Source of the DNA: Ruminococcaceae bacterium UBA737
GTDB taxonomy: Bacteria > Bacillota > Clostridia > Oscillospirales > Acutalibacteraceae
Direction: 5' to 3'
DNA: 20,277 nucleotides
NCBI GenBank assembly: GCA_002297415.1
Contig: DBKZ01000017.1
Coordinates: 1 to 20,277, forward strand
The translations under genes were made by a program, and so were the position numbers. Every line of letters begins with the position of its first letter. Position 1 is the stretch's first letter. Below are positions 13,300 through 20,277 of the stretch, in pieces. Under the pieces are notes generated by a model that saw only the letters and a list, made by a program, of their open reading frames with translations, had not been told where the DNA came from and did no database searches.

Positions 13300-15555
13300 T
13301 TAAATCAGCTTTCCGTCCTTCCAGACTATGTCTATTACCTTTCCGCCGTTTGCGTGATAGCCGTACAGCGCGCCGTTTTTCCAAGACTCAGGCAAAGCCG
13401 GAAGAAGCTCTAATTTGCCGTTATTATACTGAGCCAACATCATCATAATTCCGTTGCAGGCGCCGAAATTTCCGTCAATTTGAAAAGGCGGATGCGCACA
13501 GAAAAGGTTGGGATAGCTTCCGCCCATACAGTCGGGAGTGTTAATTTCGCTGTCAATAGGCGTTAACTGATTATCTAGTAGCTTAAGCGCATGCTCGCCG
13601 TCCTTAAGTCTTGCCCAAAGATTTATTTTCCATGCAAGGCTCCAACCTGTTCCGCCGTCTCCCCTCTGCTCTAAGGTCTTTTTGCAAGCCTCTTCAAGCT
13701 TCGGGGCTTCATCGGTAATCTGATTAGACGGGAAAAGCGCATAAAGATGGGACACATGCCTATGGTGGATATCCCACTTCTCATGCTCGGTGTACCATTC
13801 CGAAAGTCCGCCGTCCGAATCAATTTTAAATTCGGGAAGCTTTTTTGCAAATTCTAAATAATCCGTATGGGATTTTCCGAGCTTTTTAGAGGCAATATCT
13901 GCGATATTTAAAACATCGCGGATAATTTCGGTAGTCATCGCCGTTGTTATATCAAGCGAGCAGGACTCATCGGAACCCAGCATATATCGGTTTTCAGGGC
14001 TTGTTGAGGGACAGAAAACAAAATTTTCGTCAATTTTTATAAGCATAGACTTATAAAAATCCGCGGAGCCCTTTAAAACGGGATATATTTCCTTTAAGAA
14101 TTCTAAATCCTCGGTATGGATATAATAGTCAAAAAGCATTTTCGTAAGCCAGCCTGAGGACATCGGCCAGTATCCCCACTGACAGCAGTTGTTTATCCTG
14201 TTGGTCGTAGGGTGGGTAACTCTCCAAATATCCGAGGCATGGTGGCTCACCCAGCCCTCTGCATTATAGTAGCTTTCGGCTGTTTTTTCGCCTAAAACCG
14301 CCATTTCCTTAATCATACCGATCAGCGGCTCATAGCATTCTTCAAGACCTGCGCTGAGAGTCGGCCAGTAGTTCATTTCGGTGTTAATATTAAGCGTATA
14401 ATTGCTTGACCACGGCGGAATAAGCTCCTTATTCCATATTCCCTGCAAATTCATCGGCTGAGTGCCTTTTCTTGAGGCGCAGACAGTTAAATATCTTCCG
14501 AAATGGAAAAGCAGGGCATAAAGCGACTGGTCCTCTTCGCCCTTTGCTTTTAATTTTAGCCTTTCGTCGGTAGGAAGAGAGCTGTTTTTGCTATCCGGCA
14601 AAACGAGCTCGGTGCGGTCATAAAGCCTTCTGTGCTCGTTTACACTAGTCTTTAACAATTCCTCGAAGGTTACTGAGCAGGCTTTTTTTAAATCCTCATA
14701 AAGCTCCGCTTTATAATTCTTTCCGCTTAAAACAGGGTCTGTTTTATAATCCTTAAATCCTGTTCTTACGGCAAAAATAACCGTTGCGCTGTCGGCATTT
14801 TCAACGCTTAAAAGGTTTTCTTTTTCTGTAACCTCTGCGCCGTCCGCAATAACCGTCATTGCCGCCAAGTAGGGAATCCCCTTTTCGTTTTCTGACTCTG
14901 AATATATTTTGCTTTCCTCATGGCAGGTCGTACTGCCGAAGGGCGCTTCGCAGACAGGTGCGTTTCCCTCAATATAAGCGGTTTTGTTTTTTAAAAACTC
15001 TCGGCATTTTAAGGCACCGTGAAGTGCCGAGTCAAAAGAAACCGAATTCGGCTTATCCGCCTCGGTTTTAATCGCCATAACCTGATGAACAGGGCTTATA
15101 AAAGCGGTTCTTGTATATTTTATACCGTTGCTGACAAAGCTTGTTTTAAAAACGGCGGTATCAAGTCTTAATTCCCGATTATATTCGGAAATCTCTCCGT
15201 CAAGCCGCATTTTTAAATCAATTGAGCCAAGCGGCAGATACATCTGAACAAGGTAATCCCCGAATTCCTTTTCGAGCAGCTTTTCAGCCCTCTCAGGCTC
15301 GCCGTTTAAGGTAAGCTCGCGTGCGGCTTTATAAGCCTCAAAGCAATTTTGCTTTGAAACGCTCGGTCTTCCGCTCCAAAGGGTGTCTTCATTTAAGTCG
15401 ATATGCTCTGTGCCTGCTCCGCCGAACAGCATTGCGCCTATTCTTCCGTTGCCCAAAGGGAGAGCTTCGTTCCAGTTTTTTGCAGGCTTATTATATATAA
15501 GCCTGTGAGAATTAAGTGTTCCTTTTACTGTCTTTTCAATCATAATATTTCCCAT
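13300..15555 (-). CDS. Glycoside hydrolase family 95, alpha-L-fucosidase-like, cytosolic
   Basis: GH95 enzymes are inverting hydrolases that release terminal L-fucose (mostly alpha-1,2) or L-galactose. The 751-residue product covers the whole family length: an N-terminal beta domain (WNEALPLGNGRIGAMLFGG, DTLWSGRP), a helical (alpha/alpha)6 barrel and a C-terminal beta domain. The catalytic residues of Bifidobacterium AfcA have clear counterparts: the Asn pair in LNINTEMNYWP (N389, N391), the acid Glu in STSPEN (E521) and the Asp in IDGNFG (D694). No signal peptide is seen, so it acts on imported oligosaccharides. ATG 15555 lies 2 nt after the deacetylase stop without a binding site. ATG 15543, preceded by GGGAAA, may be the real start. 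It is the last gene of its operon. Confidence 0.92.
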   Translation of the reverse strand: MGNIMIEKTVKGTLNSHRLIYNKPAKNWNEALPLGNGRIGAMLFGGAGTEHIDLNEDTLWSGRPSVSKQNCFEAYKAARELTLNGEPERAEKLLEKEFGDYLVQMYLPLGSIDLKMRLDGEISEYNRELRLDTAVFKTSFVSNGIKYTRTAFISPVHQVMAIKTEADKPNSVSFDSALHGALKCREFLKNKTAYIEGNAPVCEAPFGSTTCHEESKIYSESENEKGIPYLAAMTVIADGAEVTEKENLLSVENADSATVIFAVRTGFKDYKTDPVLSGKNYKAELYEDLKKACSVTFEELLKTSVNEHRRLYDRTELVLPDSKNSSLPTDERLKLKAKGEEDQSLYALLFHFGRYLTVCASRKGTQPMNLQGIWNKELIPPWSSNYTLNINTEMNYWPTLSAGLEECYEPLIGMIKEMAVLGEKTAESYYNAEGWVSHHASDIWRVTHPTTNRINNCCQWGYWPMSSGWLTKMLFDYYIHTEDLEFLKEIYPVLKGSADFYKSMLIKIDENFVFCPSTSPENRYMLGSDESCSLDITTAMTTEIIRDVLNIADIASKKLGKSHTDYLEFAKKLPEFKIDSDGGLSEWYTEHEKWDIHHRHVSHLYALFPSNQITDEAPKLEEACKKTLEQRGDGGTGWSLAWKINLWARLKDGEHALKLLDNQLTPIDSEINTPDCMGGSYPNLFCAHPPFQIDGNFGACNGIMMMLAQYNNGKLELLPALPESWKNGALYGYHANGGKVIDIVWKDGKLI

Positions 15556-15557
15556 TT

Positions 15558-16415
15558 TTATTCTATAGTAATAGTCTCGCCCGAATTTACGGAGTAAATT
15601 TTACCGCCGATATCAAACCAAACCTTCAAAAGCGTGGGATTATAAACCGTTTTGGAGTCGGCACTGAAAATGAGTGAATTATAAGCGCTTACATAATCGT
15701 AAATCTCCATATTGGTCGCATACCAAACATCTTCAAGCCCCGAAATTTCACCGCAGATTTTTTCAAGCAAATCAAACCCGCCGCCGGCGAACTCAAAGCT
15801 GTGTCCCCAAAGATAAAAAAGCTTAGGAGCTCTGACAGAGCAATATTCTTTTCCCGTAATGCTTTTAAACTTATTTATATAATCAAAAAGCTTTGGATTG
15901 GTGTGGTGGGCGGTAGGGGTCCAAGCTAAGAAATCTGTGGGTAATTCAAATCTGTCGTTATCACCGTTTAAAGTTCTTGCATAGCAAATATCAAGAGCTT
16001 TAAGATAATTTCTTATCTCTTCATAATTCGTATTATTCGAAAATTCGGTTATTCCCGTATCGGGATAAGCCATTCCGCGGATAATCATGCCGAAGGTATT
16101 TTCAAGCTCCTGCCTGCATTCTAAAACCTCTCGGATTCCGTCAATCGGGCGAAGCTTACCCATTGCCTTATGGTATTTCCCGTGAATGGCAATTTCATGA
16201 CCCGAATCAATTAAATATTTTTTAATTTCTTCCGCCGTAAGTCTCCATTCGCCTTCCTTTTCGGGAATACAGGCGCTGTTTATATTAAATGTGCATTTTA
16301 TTTTATAGCGGTTAAGGGTTTCAGTAAGCCTTATATCGTCCCTGCACCCGTCGTCATAGCTGAAGGTGACCGCCTTTTGTTTTCCGTCAGGGAAACGCAG
16401 AAATCTGTAATTCAT
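15558..16415 (-). CDS. NodB-type polysaccharide deacetylase (CE4-like), cytosolic
   Basis: The 285-residue product has the NodB fold motifs: VTFSYDDG (D21, D22), IHGKYH (H78, H82, the HxxxH metal site), RGMAYPDTG and a late WGHSFE. The final 45 residues form a small beta-rich tail (LKVWFDIGGKIYSVNSGETI). The second metal motif has Gly-Lys where classical enzymes have Ser/Thr-x. Family members remove N- or O-acetyl groups from sugars. The protein lacks a signal peptide, so cell-wall deacetylation is unlikely. The ATG overlaps the stop of the methyltransferase gene by 4 nt and the fucosidase follows 2 nt later, so it probably acts on the same imported glycan as the fucosidase. Confidence 0.83.
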   Translation of the reverse strand: MNYRFLRFPDGKQKAVTFSYDDGCRDDIRLTETLNRYKIKCTFNINSACIPEKEGEWRLTAEEIKKYLIDSGHEIAIHGKYHKAMGKLRPIDGIREVLECRQELENTFGMIIRGMAYPDTGITEFSNNTNYEEIRNYLKALDICYARTLNGDNDRFELPTDFLAWTPTAHHTNPKLFDYINKFKSITGKEYCSVRAPKLFYLWGHSFEFAGGGFDLLEKICGEISGLEDVWYATNMEIYDYVSAYNSLIFSADSKTVYNPTLLKVWFDIGGKIYSVNSGETITIE

Positions 16416-17764
16416 AATACATTCTCCTCATTTTTTCGCTTTAAAAGAGCCACGCACTCAACATGCCTTGTTCTCGGAAACAAATCGAACGGAGCATATT
16501 TTATAAGCTTATAGCCCATTTCTTCAAACACCTTTATATCCCTTGCAAGCGTTGCGCTGTCGCAGGAGACATAGACAGCTCTTTCAGGCTTAAACCCATT
16601 GCAGACGGTTTCTATAAGCGCACGGCCGCAGCCCTTTCTCGGTGGGTCTAAAATCACGGTCTGCGGTTTTACAGTCTTTTTTTCAAGCTCTTTTGCTGCA
16701 CTTGCCGCATCCGAGCAAATAAAGCTGATATTATTTAAATTATTGCTTTTCGCATTAACCTCAGCGTCCTTAACCGCCTCCGGTACTATTTCAACGCCTA
16801 TAACCTCTTTAGCCTTATCTGCAAGCGACAGACCTATCGTTCCCGTTCCGCAGTAAAGGTCCAAAACAAGCTTATTATCGGTTTCTCCGTACTGCGCGGC
16901 TTTTTTATAAAGAAGCTGAGCCATATCATGATTGACCTGATAAAAGCTTTTAAGCGAAATTCTCACTTCGATTCCGCAAAGAATATCCTTTATGTAACCC
17001 CCGCCGAAAATATTGCGGGAAATATCCCCTAAAATAACATTGTTATCCTTTTTATTGATATTTAAAACTACGGTTTTAATATTTTTATTCTGCTTTAAAA
17101 GGCAGTCGGTAAGCTCTGTTTCAAACGGAATTTCCCCTGTTGCTACAATTCCGACCATAATTTCATTTGTTGCGAAAGCCTTTCTTAAAACGAGCCTTTT
17201 AAGAATTCCCTTTTTTGAAATTTCATTAAAAACGGGGATTTTATATTTATTTACCCAGTCCTTAAAAGCCCTGCAAATCTCCGAAAACTCCTCAGGCTCT
17301 AAAAGGCAATCGGTGACGGGGATAATTCTATGAGAATTTCTTGCATAAAATCCTACCGTTCCGTCCTGTGCGATAGGATAAGAGGCCTTATTTCTGTATC
17401 TTAAATCACTAAGCGCCGTTATAGGCTCGGGCTCCATATCAATTCCCGAAATTCTTTTAATATTTTCCCTTACTGTTTTTTCCTTAAAAGCAAGCTCTGA
17501 TTTATAGGAAATATGACGAAGCGAGCATCCTCCGCAAAGCTTTGAATAAGGACACTCGGATTCAATTCTATCATGGCTTTTATTTATAATTTCTATGGCT
17601 TTTGCAAAAGCATAGCTTTTTTTAACCTTTAAAATCAGCGCGCGGACCGTATCGCCGACGGCTGTATCGGGAACGAAAACCGCAAATCCGTCCGTTTTCC
17701 CGACCCCGTCGCCCGAAGAGGATATATCGGTGATTTCAAGGGTGAGAATATCGTTTTTATTCAT
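16412..17764 (-). CDS. rlmD: 23S rRNA (uracil-C5)-methyltransferase, RlmD/RumA (RlmCD) type
   Basis: The 450-residue enzyme methylates C5 of a uridine in 23S rRNA using S-adenosylmethionine. It has an N-terminal TRAM domain (about 1-60, ITDISSSGDGVGKTDGFAVF), the iron-sulfur cysteines C71, C77, C80 (CPYSKLCGGC) and C152, the SAM-binding LDLYCGTGTIGLSLADKA, VILDPPRKGCG, and the catalytic cysteine in YVSCDSATLARD (C401). In Firmicutes a single RlmCD enzyme can modify two positions, so the exact site is not decided by sequence alone. The start overlaps the preceding gene by 4 nt (ATGA), and its end overlaps the deacetylase start in the same way. Confidence 0.92.
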   Translation of the reverse strand: MNKNDILTLEITDISSSGDGVGKTDGFAVFVPDTAVGDTVRALILKVKKSYAFAKAIEIINKSHDRIESECPYSKLCGGCSLRHISYKSELAFKEKTVRENIKRISGIDMEPEPITALSDLRYRNKASYPIAQDGTVGFYARNSHRIIPVTDCLLEPEEFSEICRAFKDWVNKYKIPVFNEISKKGILKRLVLRKAFATNEIMVGIVATGEIPFETELTDCLLKQNKNIKTVVLNINKKDNNVILGDISRNIFGGGYIKDILCGIEVRISLKSFYQVNHDMAQLLYKKAAQYGETDNKLVLDLYCGTGTIGLSLADKAKEVIGVEIVPEAVKDAEVNAKSNNLNNISFICSDAASAAKELEKKTVKPQTVILDPPRKGCGRALIETVCNGFKPERAVYVSCDSATLARDIKVFEEMGYKLIKYAPFDLFPRTRHVECVALLKRKNEENVL

Positions 17765-18198
17765 TTTTGCTTATTTAACTCCGCTATATTTTCGGGAGCG
17801 GCTTCTCCGCCTAAATTACCCTCTTGGAAAAGCGAGGTTCCGCGGCGCGAATCGTATGTGTCGCCGTTTTTTACATTAAGACCTACGCCGTTTATAATAA
17901 CGCCGTCATTATTAAGCCACATTGTTTCGGCGGTTTTTATTCCCGTCTGCCAAAAAACATTGCTCTTTTTATTGTTATAAACCACTTCTCCGCGGACAGC
18001 CTGACCGACGGAATTTTCTACTGTGTAAATATTTAAAGTCCTTTTGCCGTCGGGCGACTCTGCGCTGTAGGTCAGCTTACCCTCGGGCAGGCGGTTAATA
18101 TCAAAAAACAGGCTTTCTTTTACTCCTGCCGCAAGATTAAACACGGTTACCGCAAAGGTCAGCCCGTAAAAGCATTTAAGCAATATGTTTTTCAGCAT
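17761..18198 (-). CDS. DUF5412-like membrane-anchored protein
   Basis: The 145-residue product has one N-terminal hydrophobic helix (about residues 5-25) and an outside-facing domain with FFDINRLPEGKL, SPDGKRTLNIYTVENSVGQAVRGEVV and WLNNDGVIINGVGLNV. This pattern resembles the DUF5412 group of small Firmicute proteins, whose function is unknown to me. The last 30 residues are polar. GGAGG precedes the ATG. It follows the multi-pass membrane protein by 17 nt and overlaps rlmD by 4 nt, so it belongs to the same transcript. Confidence 0.7.
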   Translation of the reverse strand: MLKNILLKCFYGLTFAVTVFNLAAGVKESLFFDINRLPEGKLTYSAESPDGKRTLNIYTVENSVGQAVRGEVVYNNKKSNVFWQTGIKTAETMWLNNDGVIINGVGLNVKNGDTYDSRRGTSLFQEGNLGGEAAPENIAELNKQK

Positions 18199-18215
18199 TT
18201 TCTCTCCTCCGATTT

Positions 18216-19013
18216 TCAGATATCCGCCGCATAATGAGGATTTTTCATATCATTTTCCTCTATATGATTATTATACTGCGCAACCGAATATCTCGAATGA
18301 ACGATATAAGCCGCAAAAAAGTAAGGTGCGGTGAAAACAAGCGGCAGTGCGAAAAGCGATATTATAATATAAAACGACATGCCGAAGCATAAAAATACAA
18401 ACGAGGTAAGTGACCTTCTTGCAATAATTCCAGACATTAAAATTGCTTCCGCCGCACATTTATTTTCCTGAGCGACAAAAAGAAACGGCGCAAGATAAAG
18501 CTTTAAGGTAAGCAAAACGAAGCAGACTCCGCCTAAGAAAATAAATATATTCTTAGCCGCCCAGAGGTTTGCCGCAAACTGCGGAACCTTTATATCAAAC
18601 AAATCATAAATAAAGGGCATTGTCGCGATTCTGACTATTATCGCAGGCAAAAAGCTGACAACGGCATTTTGAAGCACCCTTACAAAAAGCCTTAAAACAA
18701 ATTCCATTGCTCTTTTATAAGCTTTAAAATCCGAAAAATAATAAAATACGCTTACAACCTCATCGTCACAGCCGAAAACAAGCCTTTTAAAAAATCTTAA
18801 AAGACCTAAAAACAGCGGCGCTATCAGAAAAACATTTACTAAAACCGATACCGATATCACCGCGGCGATATTTCCGATAACCGAAATCATAGAGCATATA
18901 AGCCATAAAATAAGCTGAGAGAAAACAAGCACACAGCTTGCAAATATCGCTTTTATATAATTTCCTTTAAGCGCGAGCTTAGCATTTGTTTTTACAGCTA
19001 AAGTCGAAGCCAT
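18216..19013 (-). CDS. Multi-pass membrane protein, DUF975-like
   Basis: The 265-residue product starts with a short soluble part (NAKLALKGNYIKAI), then five to six hydrophobic segments at about 21-42, 45-72, 105-130, 150-175 and 205-232, and ends in a hydrophilic tail. The N-terminal 'A..AL.GN..KAI' pattern and the helix layout resemble DUF975 integral membrane proteins of Firmicutes, whose function is not established. AAGGAG lies 8 nt before the ATG and a TATAAT is at 19051-19046, so a transcript for the whole 19013-13300 run may begin here. Confidence 0.65.
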   Translation of the reverse strand: MASTLAVKTNAKLALKGNYIKAIFASCVLVFSQLILWLICSMISVIGNIAAVISVSVLVNVFLIAPLFLGLLRFFKRLVFGCDDEVVSVFYYFSDFKAYKRAMEFVLRLFVRVLQNAVVSFLPAIIVRIATMPFIYDLFDIKVPQFAANLWAAKNIFIFLGGVCFVLLTLKLYLAPFLFVAQENKCAAEAILMSGIIARRSLTSFVFLCFGMSFYIIISLFALPLVFTAPYFFAAYIVHSRYSVAQYNNHIEENDMKNPHYAADI

Positions 19014-19045
19014 ATTTTTCTCCTTATAATATATTTTATGATTTT

Positions 19046-19051
19046 ATTATA
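19046..19051 (-). promoter_or_regulatory. Possible -10 element before the DUF975-like gene
   Basis: TATAAT reads on the minus strand in the 60-bp gap after pcrA, 32 nt before the ATG. The -35 position is not convincing, and read-through from pcrA is possible because no terminator hairpin is visible in the gap. Confidence 0.35.
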
Positions 19052-19073
19052 ACTGAATTTTATTAAAAAAGCA

Positions 19074-20277
19074 TTACAGAATTTTTAATTTTGCATACCC
19101 TGCCATTATTTTTTTAACTCCGACCTTTTCGAAGTTTATTTCAAGCATGGCGTCGGTGGCTGTCTGCGAAATCGAAGTTATTATACCCTTTCCGAAAGCA
19201 GAATGCTCAACCGTCTGTCCGACCTTGTAGCAATCCGTAGGCTCTTTTTTGGCAGGAGCCGAATAATTTGATATAAATGAAGGCTTTCTTCTGTAGCCGC
19301 CCGCAAAGCCGGACTCGGTATTTCCGAAAGCAGGAGAGGACGGCGTTTTCGGCTTAGAATATTGGCTGTTTACCGAATAGGACATTCCGAATCCCGTTTG
19401 CTCGCTTGAAGTCTCGCAAAGCTCAGACGGAATTTCCTTTAAAAATCTTGACGGAAGATTTCTTCCTGTTGAGCCGAACATCATTCTTGAAGAGGTATGA
19501 GTTATATAAAGCCTTTTCTTTGCCCTTGTAAGCGCAACATAGGCAAGTCTTCTTTCCTCTTCTATCTCTGCCTCGCCGCCTGCAATCGACATATTCCCCG
19601 GGAAAATCCCCTCTTCCATTCCTACTAAAAAGACATTTTTGAACTCAAGTCCCTTTGCGGAATGCACCGTCATCATAACAACTCGGTTTTCGTCGTTTTC
19701 AAGCGCGTCTATATCAGTTATCAATGCTATCTCTTCAAGATAATCGGAAAGGTCCGCCTGAGGATTTTCCTCCTCAAACTGCCTTACGGTATTTACAAAT
19801 TCCTCAATATTAGCGAGCCTGTCGGGTGCGTCGGGCGAGATATCCGAAAGAAGAAAATCCCTGTAGCCCGAAGCTCTTAAAATATCCTCGGTAAGCTCAA
19901 AAACCGATTCGCTTTCGGATTTACTTTTAAGATTATCAATCATTTCGCAAAAATCCTTAAGCTTTAAAGAAGCCCTGCTTAAAGCCGCATAGCTGTCGGC
20001 ATTTTTTAACACCTCAAAAAGAGAAAGCCCTAGCCCTGCCGCAATCTCCATAGCAGAGGCAACAGTGGTGTCTCCTATTCCGCGTCTCGGAACATTTATT
20101 ATTCTTCTGAGCCTTACATCATCGTTAGAATTGTTGACAACTGTAAGATATGCTAAAATATCCTTTATTTCCTTGCGTTCAAAGAAACGCATTCCGCCGA
20201 TGACCTTATATGCTATTCCGCTTCTCGCAAAGCAGTTTTCAATAGAAGCAGACTGTGCGTTCATTCGATAAAGCACG
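19074..20277 (-). CDS. pcrA: ATP-dependent DNA helicase PcrA/UvrD, C-terminal part (cut by window edge)
   Basis: About 400 residues are present; the N-terminal half lies beyond the window. The first residues (LYRMNAQSASIE) are internal to the family, so the GTG at the edge is not a start. Domain 2A/2B signatures are clear: GGMRFFERKEIKDILAYL, RRIINVPRRGIGDTT, motif V MTVHSAKGLEFKNVFLVGME, GIFP, and motif VI RRLAYVALTRAKKRLYIT. A polar linker (about 290-345) leads to a Tudor-like C-terminal domain (VGQTVEHSAFGKGIITSI, end LKIL) of the kind known to contact RNA polymerase in PcrA. PcrA unwinds DNA in repair and removes obstacles from DNA. The end is TAA 19076-19074. Confidence 0.93.
   Translation of the reverse strand, partial: VLYRMNAQSASIENCFARSGIAYKVIGGMRFFERKEIKDILAYLTVVNNSNDDVRLRRIINVPRRGIGDTTVASAMEIAAGLGLSLFEVLKNADSYAALSRASLKLKDFCEMIDNLKSKSESESVFELTEDILRASGYRDFLLSDISPDAPDRLANIEEFVNTVRQFEEENPQADLSDYLEEIALITDIDALENDENRVVMMTVHSAKGLEFKNVFLVGMEEGIFPGNMSIAGGEAEIEEERRLAYVALTRAKKRLYITHTSSRMMFGSTGRNLPSRFLKEIPSELCETSSEQTGFGMSYSVNSQYSKPKTPSSPAFGNTESGFAGGYRRKPSFISNYSAPAKKEPTDCYKVGQTVEHSAFGKGIITSISQTATDAMLEINFEKVGVKKIMAGYAKLKIL

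Overview
The window looks like chromosomal DNA of an AT-rich, anaerobic, spore-forming Firmicute, probably a gut Clostridia member of the Ruminococcaceae/Oscillospirales type. This is an inference. It rests on two sporulation genes (gpr, spoIIP), a type 3 (archaeal-like) prolyl-tRNA synthetase, a CarD-family regulator, strong AGGAG-type ribosome binding sites, many A/T-flanked intrinsic terminators, and a sugar/peptide catabolic block of the kind common in gut Firmicutes. No rRNA, tRNA, CRISPR array or intact insertion sequence is visible.

Layout. (1) Positions 1-781 are the decayed remains of an integrated element (prophage or conjugative element). They hold a stop-interrupted HTH gene, the N-terminal half of a small phage/ICE protein, and the C-terminal tail of a large serine recombinase, the last two joined out of frame by an apparent deletion. 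(2) 805-2914 (+) is a sporulation cluster: germination protease gpr, spoIIP, and a small membrane protein that overlaps the spoIIP stop by 4 nt. (3) 2920-4384 holds two divergent lipoprotein genes, a Ser-rich one on the minus strand and a VanY-type D,D-carboxypeptidase with an Ig-like domain on the plus strand. (4) 4435-6948 is housekeeping: a CarD-like regulator and acpP (minus), then proS (plus), with clear promoters between acpP and proS.

(5) 7000-12173 (minus) is a tight four-gene operon: two PF12831-type FAD oxidoreductases, a cytosolic CapA-type metallophosphatase and an M14 zinc carboxypeptidase. A PocR-domain AraC regulator (12310-13161, plus) diverges from it, and the two promoters overlap at the -10 element. 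(6) 13300-19013 (minus) is a second tight run. Two membrane proteins and a 23S rRNA uracil methyltransferase are followed, with 4-nt overlaps and a 2-nt gap, by a NodB-type deacetylase and a GH95 alpha-L-fucosidase. (7) 19074-20277 (minus) is the C-terminal part of PcrA/UvrD helicase, cut by the window edge.

The most interesting part is 7000-16415. It combines an inducible cytosolic operon of twin flavoproteins, CapA and an M14 peptidase with a fucosidase/deacetylase pair attached to a housekeeping methyltransferase. No protein in this block has a visible signal peptide, so its substrates should be small imported molecules or intracellular compounds. The substrate cannot be read from the sequence.
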